Positions 33,412 to 41,623 of a DNA stretch of 58,284 bases are shown here, piece after piece. Each line of letters starts with the position of its first letter. Position 1 is the first letter of the stretch. This stretch comes from Candidatus Zhuqueibacterota bacterium. Lineage in GTDB: Bacteria > BS750m-G25. Both the position numbers and the translations under genes were made by a program. Where the stretch lies: NCBI GenBank assembly GCA_016783505.1, contig JADHWK010000012.1, forward strand, positions 1 to 58,284, given 5' to 3'. The notes beneath the pieces are model-generated. The model did not search any database. It saw nothing but the letters and a program-made list of their open reading frames with translations, and was not told the DNA's origin.

Positions 33412-35601
33412 TTATAAACCAAAGGTTCTCTTTTTCTTTTTTTTCTGAATCACCCCGGTGTGCACGTCGCATCTTTCGGTGGGCATGTATTTGCGGTTGA
33501 AGATCTCTTTGACGGTGTTGGGACAGTAGCCGGTGGCGATCTTTTTGGTGTCCTTGCAGATCTCCAGTTCAACCACTCCCCCGGGTCGTTCGAAATCGGC
33601 CCATTTCCACTTCAGAGAATCGTAGGTCATCTTCATGAACCGGGCCCAGACCGGCAGAGCCGCCCGGGCTCCCTCCTGGTGCTCCCCTAAGGTTTGGGGA
33701 TCATCCAATCCTACCCATATGCCGGCCACAATTTGGGGGGTAAAGCCGATGAACCAGGCGTCGGTAAAATCATTGGTGGTGCCCGTCTTGCCCGCACAGG
33801 GGCGGTAGAACCCGAACTTCCATCGGCTGGACCCCCCGGTTCCCTCGGTCACCACACTCTTTAGCATGTCAGTCATGATGTAGGCCGTCTCCTCGCTTAA
33901 GGCCACGTACTGCTCGGGGGTGTTTTCATGAAGCAGGTTTCCGTACCGATCTTCAATCCTCAGGATGGCCACCGGCTTGACCCAGACCCCCTTGTTGGGA
34001 AAGACCCCGAATGCGGATACGATCTCTATGGGGATGACGGACGAAGCCCCCAGGGCCAGGGCGTCGTAAGGAGCCAGGGGGGTGGTGATCCCCATCCGCC
34101 GGGCATATTGAATGACCTGCTTTGGGCGGACGATCTCCTGGATCAGATGAACCGCAATCAGGTTTAAGGATTTGGCTAACCCCACCCGCAGGGTAGTGCG
34201 ACCCCCCCGGGATCGGTCGTAATTCTGGGGGGTCCAGCGGGTGCCGTCCTCCATGATGATTACCACATCTTGGTTCAGCAACTCATCGTAGGAAGGGGCA
34301 TAGCCGTTGTCCACGGCGGCGGTATACAGGAAGGGCTTGAAGGCCGACCCGGGCTGGCGCCGGGCTTGAACGGCCCGGTTGAATTTGGACTTGGCAAAAT
34401 CTCGCCCCCCAACCATGGCCCAGATATGGCCGTTTTGGGGGTTCAAAGCTACGAAAGCTACCTGAACGGTGGCATGTGCGTCAATGAGGGAATCCACAAA
34501 CTCAGAGTCGGCCAATAGGGAGTCTATCCCCACCGAATCAATGAGGCTGGAGTCAATGACGGAGATTATTTTTCCGCTCCCGATAAAATTTTCCTGAACC
34601 TTTTTTTGAAGCTCTGGTAGATGATCTTCAATAGCTTCCTCAGCAAACCGCTGTAGTCGGGCGTCGAGGGTGGTATAGATGGAAAGTCCCTCTCGATAGA
34701 TGTTTACGCCCAATTTCTTCTGCATGACCTCCAGTTTCTGCCGCACGTACTCGTCAAAGTAAGGGGCGATTTCCCCTTCTCTCTCGGCCTCCTTTAATAC
34801 TATAGGCATTGATTTCGCCAACCCATAAGCATCCCGGCTGAGGTATTCGAATCGGTACATGTTATAGAGGATCAGGTTTCTCCGGCGCAGGGCCGCCTCT
34901 GGACGGTAGAACGGGGAATAATGGGTGGGGGATTTCAACAAGGCCACTAACAAAGCTGCTTTCTCCGCAGAAAGATCCTCTACATTTTTATCGAAGTATG
35001 TCCGGGCGGCGGCCTGCACCCCGTAAGCCCCGTGGCCGAAATAAGACTGGGTGAGATACATCTCCAGGATCTCCCGTTTGGAATAGGTCCGCTCAATCTG
35101 GATGGCGGTAAGAATCTCCTTAAGTTTGCGGGTGATGGTCTTTTCCTGAGTGAAGTAGAGCATTTTGGCCAATTGCTGAGTGATGCTACTGAAACCCTCC
35201 CGGTAGCTTAAACTGCTGAGGTTGACTAGCACCGCCTTGAAAAATCGTTTCAGGTCCACCCCCCAGTGAAGGTAAAACCTTCGATCTTCGGTGGCGATCA
35301 CCGCCTGTTTTAATACGTTGGGCATTTGATCCAGGGACACATACACCCGTCTCTGGGTATAGATCTCCTTCAAAATTTCCCCATCCGAGGAATATATTCG
35401 GGTCACCAGCCGGGGGTCATATTGCTCCAGCCGGGTCAGGGAAGGGAGATCCTGGCGCAGATGGTTTAAAAAGAGTCCAAAAGCAACCATTCCCCCGATA
35501 GTCAGAAGCAAAACTATCAGGACAAACCGCAGATGGTGGGTTCTTTTTGGCGGGGGGTTTTTTACGCTTCGACGTCTCATCCTTCTTGACCTATACTTCA
35601 C
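33412..35601 (-). CDS. mrcA: Class A penicillin-binding protein (PBP1A type)
   Basis: 729 aa. A short basic N-terminus, one membrane anchor (about 25-48), a GT51 transglycosylase domain (AVIATEDRRFYLHWGVD; ITQQLAKMLYF) and a transpeptidase domain with SxxK in GSAFKPFLY, KSLN, and KTGT near 615. It polymerises and crosslinks peptidoglycan in the periplasm. A segment rich in DS residues between the domains (SVIDSSLIDSVGIDSLLADS, from about residue 350) looks like a low-complexity insertion, which is unusual. The C-terminus is Lys-rich (QKKKKKRTFGL). Confidence 0.95.
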   Translation of the reverse strand: MKYRSRRMRRRSVKNPPPKRTHHLRFVLIVLLLTIGGMVAFGLFLNHLRQDLPSLTRLEQYDPRLVTRIYSSDGEILKEIYTQRRVYVSLDQMPNVLKQAVIATEDRRFYLHWGVDLKRFFKAVLVNLSSLSYREGFSSITQQLAKMLYFTQEKTITRKLKEILTAIQIERTYSKREILEMYLTQSYFGHGAYGVQAAARTYFDKNVEDLSAEKAALLVALLKSPTHYSPFYRPEAALRRRNLILYNMYRFEYLSRDAYGLAKSMPIVLKEAEREGEIAPYFDEYVRQKLEVMQKKLGVNIYREGLSIYTTLDARLQRFAEEAIEDHLPELQKKVQENFIGSGKIISVIDSSLIDSVGIDSLLADSEFVDSLIDAHATVQVAFVALNPQNGHIWAMVGGRDFAKSKFNRAVQARRQPGSAFKPFLYTAAVDNGYAPSYDELLNQDVVIIMEDGTRWTPQNYDRSRGGRTTLRVGLAKSLNLIAVHLIQEIVRPKQVIQYARRMGITTPLAPYDALALGASSVIPIEIVSAFGVFPNKGVWVKPVAILRIEDRYGNLLHENTPEQYVALSEETAYIMTDMLKSVVTEGTGGSSRWKFGFYRPCAGKTGTTNDFTDAWFIGFTPQIVAGIWVGLDDPQTLGEHQEGARAALPVWARFMKMTYDSLKWKWADFERPGGVVELEICKDTKKIATGYCPNTVKEIFNRKYMPTERCDVHTGVIQKKKKKRTFGL

Positions 35602-35602
35602 G

Positions 35603-35744
35603 CGGTCATAATTTGCACTTTTTTAACCACAGATTACACAGATTATCACAGATAGATTTCAAAGTATAATTCTTTTAATTTTTGTGGAATCAGTGAAATC
35701 TGTGTTTTTATTCGTAAATCAATTAGAAGTGTAGCTTATGACCG
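35603..35744. repeat. 142-bp imperfect palindromic element with terminal inverted repeats
   Basis: Ends: CGGTCATAA...CACTT (from 35603) and the inverse reading from 35744 (CGGTCATAAGCTACACTT), about 14 of 18 matching. Inside, the 9-mer CACAGATTA occurs in tandem at 35628-35645 with a third partial copy at 35647, faced by ATCTGTG on the right. Non-coding and MITE- or REP-like. It fills the 173-bp gap between the PBP and LpxH genes. Confidence 0.65.
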
Positions 35745-35774
35745 TTTTGAGTATAATTTCTCTTGGCTAAATAA

Positions 35775-36497
35775 TCACCACCATTTTAATGAGAGCTGGC
35801 CCCCATCCAACTGACCGTAGCTGAAATGGGTCATCCAATCCCCCAGGTTGAGATAGACCTTCTTTCCGACCCTCTTTTCAAAAGGGCGGTGGGTATGACC
35901 CAGCACGACGCAGTCAAAACCCTGTTCAAACTGGACCCGGGCCAGCCTAAAAAATTTGAGGTCATCCTGAAAGTTTTGGTAGGTGGTATGCCGGCGGCTG
36001 ATGCGGGAGATAACCTCGGCCAGTTTCATACCCCAGTCGGGATGGAGGTGCTTGAACAGGGCGATGCTCACCGGATGTTGCATAATCCTTCGGTTTAGCT
36101 GATAGCCCCAATCCTCCGGGTCCAGGCCATCCCCGTGGGAGATGAAGAACCTCTGGCCGTTGAGGGTGACGTCCAGGGGGTCGGATTGGGTCAGGATGCC
36201 GATCTCTAATCTCAAAAAATCGGCTAAGTAAAAATCGTGATTTCCAGGGACATAATGGACGGATACCCCGGCCCGGGAGAGCGATGCCAGTTGACACAGG
36301 ACCCGGAAATACTTTTTGGGGATCACTTTCCTCCACTCGAACCAGAAATCGAAAAGGTCCCCGACGATAAACAGAGACCTCGCCGAGGCCTTGATGGACC
36401 CAAGGAAGGAGCATAACTTATCCACTTTAATCCGCTCAACGGGGGGGGGATCGCAACTCAAATGGGCATCAGAAATGAAATATATTAATTTAGTCAT
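35775..36497 (-). CDS. lpxH: UDP-2,3-diacylglucosamine diphosphatase
   Basis: 240 aa. Calcineurin-like metallophosphoesterase with all metal motifs: FISDAHL, VGDLFDFWFEW, VPGNHDFY, ISHGDGLDP and VVLGHTHRPFE. The FDFWFEW variant and the length are characteristic of LpxH, which hydrolyses UDP-diacylglucosamine to lipid X in lipid A synthesis at the inner membrane. This is the clearest single marker that the organism makes lipid A. A LpxG/LpxH-like paralogue of other function is less likely. Confidence 0.85.
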   Translation of the reverse strand: MTKLIYFISDAHLSCDPPPVERIKVDKLCSFLGSIKASARSLFIVGDLFDFWFEWRKVIPKKYFRVLCQLASLSRAGVSVHYVPGNHDFYLADFLRLEIGILTQSDPLDVTLNGQRFFISHGDGLDPEDWGYQLNRRIMQHPVSIALFKHLHPDWGMKLAEVISRISRRHTTYQNFQDDLKFFRLARVQFEQGFDCVVLGHTHRPFEKRVGKKVYLNLGDWMTHFSYGQLDGGQLSLKWW

Positions 36498-36570
36498 TAG
36501 TTCACTTGGTTATTATTTTAACTTTCAAATATAACAATTAATCCCTGAAAAAGCAAATGAATTTTAGCCC

Positions 36571-36599
36571 TTGACAAAGTGAAAAAATTTTTGTATTTT
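36571..36599 (+). promoter_or_regulatory. Sigma-70-type promoter before the small membrane protein gene
   Basis: TTGACA (36571-36576), 17-bp spacer, TATTTT (36594-36599), about 30 bp before the ATG at 36632. It is the probable promoter for the group 36632-37861. Confidence 0.65.
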
Positions 36600-36631
36600 G
36601 AAATAAGTTCAAATTTAACTCTTAAGTTAAC

Positions 36632-37030
36632 ATGTCGCCATCGAAGAAAGCACACAAGGATCGGTTCCGTTTTTTCAAAAAATACTGGAAACTCCTTTTG
36701 GTGTGGGTCATCATCATCGTCTTTGTGGAGATGGGGATCTTGCTGGGCTGGGATAAGAAGGTGATCGGGCTGGTGGTGGCCTTATTCGGGATTATCACCA
36801 GTGCCTTTACCGGTATGGTGGCCATCATCGGGCTGGTTCCCTTGGTAGGCCCGCTGGTAGCCAAGGTGCTAACTATCCCGATTATCTGGATCCTGAATGC
36901 CCTGGGCTATTTCGTCTCCATAATCGCTATTAAAAAGGGGTTCAAAAAGGAGGTGTTGGACTATCGGGTGTTAACGGTGAGCCTCCTTACCGGCGTCGTC
37001 ATTGGATATGTATTAGGAAAGTTAATTTAG
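36632..37030 (+). CDS. Hypothetical small membrane protein
   Basis: 132 aa; family not recognised. A basic N-terminus (KKAHKDRFRFFKKYWK) is followed by three or four hydrophobic segments (LLVWVIIIVFVEMGILLGW; VVALFGIITSAFTGMVAIIG; IPIIWILNALGYFVSIIAI; LLTGVVIGYVLGKLI). There is no cysteine, signal peptide or catalytic-looking motif. The stop directly abuts the ATG of the endonuclease-like gene, so they are cotranscribed, but no functional link is obvious. Confidence 0.75.
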   Translation: MSPSKKAHKDRFRFFKKYWKLLLVWVIIIVFVEMGILLGWDKKVIGLVVALFGIITSAFTGMVAIIGLVPLVGPLVAKVLTIPIIWILNALGYFVSIIAIKKGFKKEVLDYRVLTVSLLTGVVIGYVLGKLI

Positions 37031-37861
37031 ATGGATAAACTTTATTTTGGAACAGCAGGGATACCCTTAAGCGCCAAGGGGAAGGATCCCGTCGCTGGGA
37101 TAAAGAGGGTGCGGGAGCTCGGACTCGGTTGTATGGAGCTGGAGTTCGTCTACGGGGTGAGGATGTCCCCCCAGACTGCGGTTGGGGTGAGACAGGCGGC
37201 AGAGGAGACCGGGGTCATGCTGAGTGCCCACGGACCCTACTACATCAACCTGAGTTCTCAGGAGGTCCCAAAACGCGAGTCCAGCCGGGAGCGTATCCTG
37301 ACCACTGCCAGGATCGGCCATCTCTGCGGTGCCCGCTCGATTACCTTCCACGCCGCTTTCTTTCAAAAGCAAGACCCGGAAAGTGTGTATGGGACGGTTA
37401 AGGAAGAACTGAAGGACATCGTTGCCATTTTGAGGAAAGAGGGGAATTTCATCTGGGTGAGGCCGGAGCTGACCGGAAAATCCAGCCAATTCGGTTCCCT
37501 TGAGGAGATCATCCGGCTGTCTGGAGAACTGGAAGGGGTGATGCCCTGTGTGGATTTCTCCCACCTTCATGCCCGCACCGGGGGGGATTATAACAACTAC
37601 AAAGAATTCTGCTCTATCCTGGAGGCCGTTAAAAACGGACTCGGTGGACAAGCCATGGATGACATGCACATCCATGTCTCCGGCATTGAATACACCCCCA
37701 AGGGGGAGAGGAAGCATCTGAACATCTCCGATTCCGATTTCAATTATCCCGAGCTGCTTCAGGCCCTGAAGGAGTACGATGCCAGGGGGCTTCTGATCTG
37801 CGAAAGCCCCAACCTGGAGGAGGATGCCCTGCTGCTTCAGGAGGAATACATCAAATTGTGA
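37031..37861 (+). CDS. Endonuclease IV-like (Nfo) TIM-barrel protein
   Basis: 276 aa. AP-endonuclease-2 family barrel. Metal-ligand candidates are visible as SAHGPYYINL, ITFHAAFF, RPELTGK, CVDFSHLHAR, DMHIHVSGI and LLICESPNL. Typical Nfo enzymes nick DNA at abasic sites with three zinc ions and are about 280 aa, as here. Similar barrels include sugar isomerases, but the HGPY and SHLHAR motifs fit the nuclease branch common in archaea and deep bacteria. It begins immediately after the stop of the preceding gene. Confidence 0.8.
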   Translation: MDKLYFGTAGIPLSAKGKDPVAGIKRVRELGLGCMELEFVYGVRMSPQTAVGVRQAAEETGVMLSAHGPYYINLSSQEVPKRESSRERILTTARIGHLCGARSITFHAAFFQKQDPESVYGTVKEELKDIVAILRKEGNFIWVRPELTGKSSQFGSLEEIIRLSGELEGVMPCVDFSHLHARTGGDYNNYKEFCSILEAVKNGLGGQAMDDMHIHVSGIEYTPKGERKHLNISDSDFNYPELLQALKEYDARGLLICESPNLEEDALLLQEEYIKL

Positions 37862-37898
37862 GAGTGTTAATTATCAACTAAAAATAGGAGGCGATGCC

Positions 37899-39011
37899 AT
37901 GAAAAGGAATTGTAAATACTGGTGTATTATTCTTATCCTGGGTCTGGTCGGTTGTTTTCTGGTCGGCTGTGGGGCCACGGTGAGGGTTAATGTGCTAAAG
38001 CCAGCCGTAATCAACGTGGGGCCAGTCAAACGGCTGGCTGTGATGGACTTCGACGTGCCCGAAGGGGTGGATCCTTCGGTAGGTTTTGGGGTGGCCGAGA
38101 AGTTGACGGCTAAGCTGGTGGAGAACGGTTTCTACGACGTCATCGAGCGTAGAAAGCTGGAGGAGATCTTAAAAGAACATAAGCTGAGCTTGTCCGGGGT
38201 TGTGGACCAATTCCAGGCCCAGGATATCGGGGAGTTGGTTGGGGCAGATGCGTTGGTGTTTGGTAGCGTCAATACCTATTCCACCACCGATGGGGGTGGG
38301 GTAAAGGATTTCTCTTACTACAGCAAAAAGGAAAAAAAGAAGGTGGTGAATAAGAAGTACGAGATGGTGCGCACCGCCAACGTGACCATTACCTTCCGGG
38401 TATCCGATGTGAGGTTGGGGATGGTAGTGGCCTCTAAGTCAAATACCGCCACCGCCCGAGATCGGGCCCGAGAAAACATTGATACTTCAGCAGAGGAGGA
38501 GACCCGAAAGGCGGGCCTATTAGGGGTGATCGTGGATGCGGTATTGGATAAAAAAAAGGTCTCTCCTGAGGAGAGGGCCAAAAGGGCGGCCACCTCCAAG
38601 CTGGTTGACCCCAAGTTCTTGCTGGATAAGGCGGCGGACAAGATCTTGGACTCCTTCGTTCGCCAGATTGCCCCTCACTACGTGATGGAATATCGAAATG
38701 TGGAGTCGGGGAAGCATCCTATGATGAAATCAGGTCTGGAATACGCCAAGAGGGACATGTGGCCTGAGGCAAAGGAAGCGTGGGATGAAGTTTTGAAAAC
38801 CCTGGAGGCCAGGAAGGACCATCCCGTCGCCCATTACAATTTGGGTATCTATTATGAGATCAACGGTGACCTAGACCGGGCCGAGGAGGAGTTTACCACG
38901 GCGTTTAAGGCCACCGGTAAGAAAAAATACTTAGACGCTAAGGCCCGCATCCAGCGGAGGAAGAAGGAACAGGAGAAGCTGGAAGAACAGCTTAAAGAGA
39001 AAGGAGAATAG
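37899..39011 (+). CDS. CsgG-like lipoprotein with C-terminal TPR-like region
   Basis: 370 aa from the ATG at 37899, which follows AGGAGG and gives a proper lipoprotein signal (LILGLVGCFLVGC); the reading frame extends upstream to 37824 but without such a signal. Residues about 55-260 match the CsgG/FlgT-like envelope fold (RLAVMDFDVPEG, VIERRKLEEILKEH, GADALVFGSV). The C-terminal third is a helical repeat (HPVAHYNLGIYYEINGDLDR) ending in a charged coiled coil. Probably a periplasmic outer-membrane-associated assembly protein; no curli genes are nearby. Confidence 0.8.
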   Translation: MKRNCKYWCIILILGLVGCFLVGCGATVRVNVLKPAVINVGPVKRLAVMDFDVPEGVDPSVGFGVAEKLTAKLVENGFYDVIERRKLEEILKEHKLSLSGVVDQFQAQDIGELVGADALVFGSVNTYSTTDGGGVKDFSYYSKKEKKKVVNKKYEMVRTANVTITFRVSDVRLGMVVASKSNTATARDRARENIDTSAEEETRKAGLLGVIVDAVLDKKKVSPEERAKRAATSKLVDPKFLLDKAADKILDSFVRQIAPHYVMEYRNVESGKHPMMKSGLEYAKRDMWPEAKEAWDEVLKTLEARKDHPVAHYNLGIYYEINGDLDRAEEEFTTAFKATGKKKYLDAKARIQRRKKEQEKLEEQLKEKGE

Positions 39012-39023
39012 GGGAAATTACTT

Positions 39024-39123
39024 ATTGCCAAATAAATTTCAAAGAGTTCAAAGATTGCCTAAATTTCAAAAATTATATTATAAAAATCTTTGAAATTTTT
39101 GAACTTATGGCAATTTTGGCGAT
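39024..39123. repeat. Intergenic palindromic repeat, family A copy 1
   Basis: Left half ATTGCCAAATAAATTTCAAA and AAAGATTGCC, right half TCTTTGAAATTTTTGAAC and GGCAATTTTGGC, forming an imperfect hairpin. A second copy in reverse orientation is at 50738-50826 (shared blocks ATTTCAAAGA, TTCAAAGATTGCCTAAATTT and GGCAATTTTGGC). Non-coding. Confidence 0.65.
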
Positions 39124-39173
39124 TTATAAGCTTCTTAGCATCATTGTGACCTACTGATGATATAACAAGGGAG

Positions 39174-40493
39174 ATGGGATTTGTGGAACTCGTTGAGAAG
39201 ATCAAAAAGAAAGAGGCTTTGCTGGGAGTGGTGGGGCTTGGCTATGTAGGATTACCCCTGGTAAAAGAATTCCTTGCCGCCGGTTTTCGGGTGCTCGGCT
39301 TCGACACGGATAAGGGTAAGGTAGAGACTCTAAATGCTGGTGAATCATACATTTTAATGCTCCCCCCTGAACTAGTAAAGGCCTGGCGGCGAAGGGATCG
39401 CTTCGTAGCCACTACAGATGCAGCACGTCTCTGTGAGCCCGATGTCCTCCTGATTTGTGTGCCCACGCCCCTGAATAAGACCCGTGAACCCGAGCTTTGC
39501 TATGTCCGCCAGACCGCCGGGGACATCGGGCGTGCGCTCCGCCGGGGCCAGCTTGTGGTCCTGGAAAGTACTACCTATCCCGGAACCACTGCTGAAGTAA
39601 TGCAACCCTGTCTGGAATCCTTATCAGGACTGAAAGTCGGGGATGATTTCTACGTTGCCTACTCACCCGAGCGTGAAGACCCCGGCAACCAGAACTTTGG
39701 CTTGGGTACCACCCCGAAGGTTATCGGTGCTGATGACGAGGACAGCCTGTCTGCGGCCCTGGCGTTGTACGGGCAAATCGTACCGCACACCATAGAAGTT
39801 ACAAGTACGCGGGCGGCAGAAGCAGTCAAGCTGTTAGAGAACATCTTTCGGGCGGTGAACATTGCCCTCGTGAATGAATTAAAAATGATCTTTGATCGCA
39901 TGGGATTAGATGTCTGGGAGATTATTGAGGCGGCCAAGTCCAAACCCTTTGGTTTTATGCCATTCTATCCAGGACCCGGGCTGGGGGGACACTGCATCCC
40001 CATTGATCCATTTTACTTAGCTTGGAAAGCCCGGGAGTACGGGATGTCTACGCGGTTTATCGAGCTGGCCGGTGAAATCAATATCAGTATGCCCCGCTAT
40101 GTCCTGTCCCGGCTCCGGGAGGCACTCAACGACAAGGGGCAACCCGTGAAAGGCTCCAACATACTCGTCCTCGGGATTGCCTACAAACCCGACGTTGATG
40201 ACGCCCGGGAGTCACCGGCCCTGGGGATAATAGAGCTTTTGCTCAATGATGGCGCTCAGGTTGACTATCACGATCCCTATCTTCCCCATATGCACGGGTT
40301 CCGTAGCCACGATTTACATCTCGACTCGGTACCACTAACGCCGGAGACCCTGGCCGGTGCCGACTGCGTGCTCATCGTTACCAATCATTCCTGTATTGAC
40401 TATCAAATGGTGCTGGATCACGCTTCCTTGATCGTAGATTCCCGCAATGCATGTGCGGGACTTACAGGAGAAGCACGGGTCGTCAAGGCGTAG
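39174..40493 (+). CDS. UDP-N-acetylglucosamine/UDP-glucose-type nucleotide-sugar dehydrogenase
   Basis: 439 aa. An N-terminal Rossmann domain (LGVVGLGYVGLPLVKEF), a central domain with the catalytic Cys in PGPGLGGHCIPIDPFYLAWK, and a C-terminal UDP-binding domain (NILVLGIAYKPDVDDARESP). The GGHCIPIDP form and the FLAWKARE region are typical of the WbpA/WecC/TviB branch that oxidises UDP-HexNAc to the uronic acid. It is a stand-alone gene; no glycosyltransferase or polysaccharide locus surrounds it in this window. The ATG at 39174 was kept; a weak GGGAG precedes it. Confidence 0.92.
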   Translation: MGFVELVEKIKKKEALLGVVGLGYVGLPLVKEFLAAGFRVLGFDTDKGKVETLNAGESYILMLPPELVKAWRRRDRFVATTDAARLCEPDVLLICVPTPLNKTREPELCYVRQTAGDIGRALRRGQLVVLESTTYPGTTAEVMQPCLESLSGLKVGDDFYVAYSPEREDPGNQNFGLGTTPKVIGADDEDSLSAALALYGQIVPHTIEVTSTRAAEAVKLLENIFRAVNIALVNELKMIFDRMGLDVWEIIEAAKSKPFGFMPFYPGPGLGGHCIPIDPFYLAWKAREYGMSTRFIELAGEINISMPRYVLSRLREALNDKGQPVKGSNILVLGIAYKPDVDDARESPALGIIELLLNDGAQVDYHDPYLPHMHGFRSHDLHLDSVPLTPETLAGADCVLIVTNHSCIDYQMVLDHASLIVDSRNACAGLTGEARVVKA

Positions 40494-40567
40494 TTAGGCG
40501 CTATCGCTCATTTTAAAATGTAAAATGAATTAGTAAAGAAATTAATGTCATAGTAAAAGGCTTGCTA

Positions 40568-40864
40568 ATGATTACTGAAGATAAGGTGATGGAATCCCTG
40601 AAGGAGGTGATTGATCCCGAGCTGGGGTTGAACATTGTGGATTTGGGCTTGATCTATGATGTGAGAATTGGGGGGGATAAGGTGGCCGTCAAGATGACGC
40701 TGACCGCCCCCGGCTGTCCCCTGTACGAGACCATATCCGGCTGGGTGAGAAGCAAGTTGGAGGGCCTAAAAGGGGTCAACGATGCTAAGGTTGAGGTGGT
40801 CTGGGATCCGCCTTGGCATCCGACTATGATGGCCGAGGAGGCCCGAAAACGGTTCGGATATTGA
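40568..40864 (+). CDS. SufT/MIP18-family (DUF59) Fe-S assembly protein
   Basis: 98 aa from the ATG at 40568; a TTG six bases upstream is also in frame. DUF59 signatures VMESLKEVIDPELGLNIVDL and LTAPGCPLYETI, with the conserved Cys of free-standing SufT-like proteins. It supports maturation of Fe-S proteins. It ends 2 bp before queH, an Fe-S enzyme, and stands upstream of iscS and iscU-like genes whose product carries a second DUF59 domain. Confidence 0.9.
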   Translation: MITEDKVMESLKEVIDPELGLNIVDLGLIYDVRIGGDKVAVKMTLTAPGCPLYETISGWVRSKLEGLKGVNDAKVEVVWDPPWHPTMMAEEARKRFGY

Positions 40865-40866
40865 GG

Positions 40867-41406
40867 ATGAATAAACCTAAGTTGTTGCTTCATATCTGCT
40901 GTGCCCCCGATGCCACCGTGGTCTTTGAAAGGTTGATCCCCAATTATAATCTAACCGGCTACTTCTATAACCCCAACATCCATCCCCGAGAAGAATACGA
41001 AAAACGCCTGAAAGAAATGCAGGCACTGGCCTCAAAACTCAGCCTTCCCCTGCTGGTGGGGAAATATGACGATCACCGGTGGTTCAATCTGACCCGGGGT
41101 TATGAAAATGAAGAGGAGGGGGGGAAGCGATGTCCCATCTGTTTCACCTTGAGGCTTAGGGAGACAGCCCGATCGGCCAAGGAGGGGGGGATGGATTTTT
41201 TTGCTACGGTGCTGACTGTCAGCCCCCATAAGGATGCAGCCCTTATCAACACCATAGGAAGGTCCATTTCAGAGGAATTAAGCATCCCTTTTCTTGAGGC
41301 CGACTTTAAGAAAAAGGATGGGTTCAAACGGAGTGTGGAACTTAGCCAGAAGTTCGGCCTCTACCGACAGAATTACTGCGGTTGTGAATACAGTCGGAGG
41401 AAATAA
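40867..41406 (+). CDS. queH: Epoxyqueuosine reductase QueH
   Basis: 179 aa from the ATG at 40867, two bases after the previous stop; a longer frame from 40813 overlaps that gene. Family motifs: LLLHICCAPDA with the vicinal CC, then GYFYNPNIHPREEYEKRL, KRCPICFTLRL, and NYCGCEYS near the end. The cysteines bind a [4Fe-4S] cluster and a second iron. It performs the last step of queuosine synthesis in tRNA. Its metal requirement fits the Fe-S assembly neighbours. Confidence 0.92.
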   Translation: MNKPKLLLHICCAPDATVVFERLIPNYNLTGYFYNPNIHPREEYEKRLKEMQALASKLSLPLLVGKYDDHRWFNLTRGYENEEEGGKRCPICFTLRLRETARSAKEGGMDFFATVLTVSPHKDAALINTIGRSISEELSIPFLEADFKKKDGFKRSVELSQKFGLYRQNYCGCEYSRRK

Positions 41407-41623
41407 ACCTTTCCTTGATTTGTTAAAAAATCTTTTAAGAAAAGGGATTGTGAAAATATCTAATCTTGGATAAATGGATAGTTGGATAATGGGAAAAGTG
41501 GTAAGAAGGAGGCGATGGAGAAATGAAAAAATCAAAAGTAAAAAAAACCCTCTGAAGAGATGTTAGCAAGAATTCAGGCACTTAGGGGGATGAGAAGAAT
41601 ATGAGAACTTTTGGGGAGTTCAG

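Noticed and set aside
35628-35654. Tandem CACAGATTA repeats as a possible CRISPR array or iteron origin
   Set aside because: Units are contiguous 9-mers without spacers, only two to three copies, and sit inside a larger palindrome; no rep or cas genes nearby.
41407-41623. Possible small gene upstream of iscS (ATG at 41523)
   Set aside because: It closes after 10 codons, and the other frames have stops; no support for a peptide.
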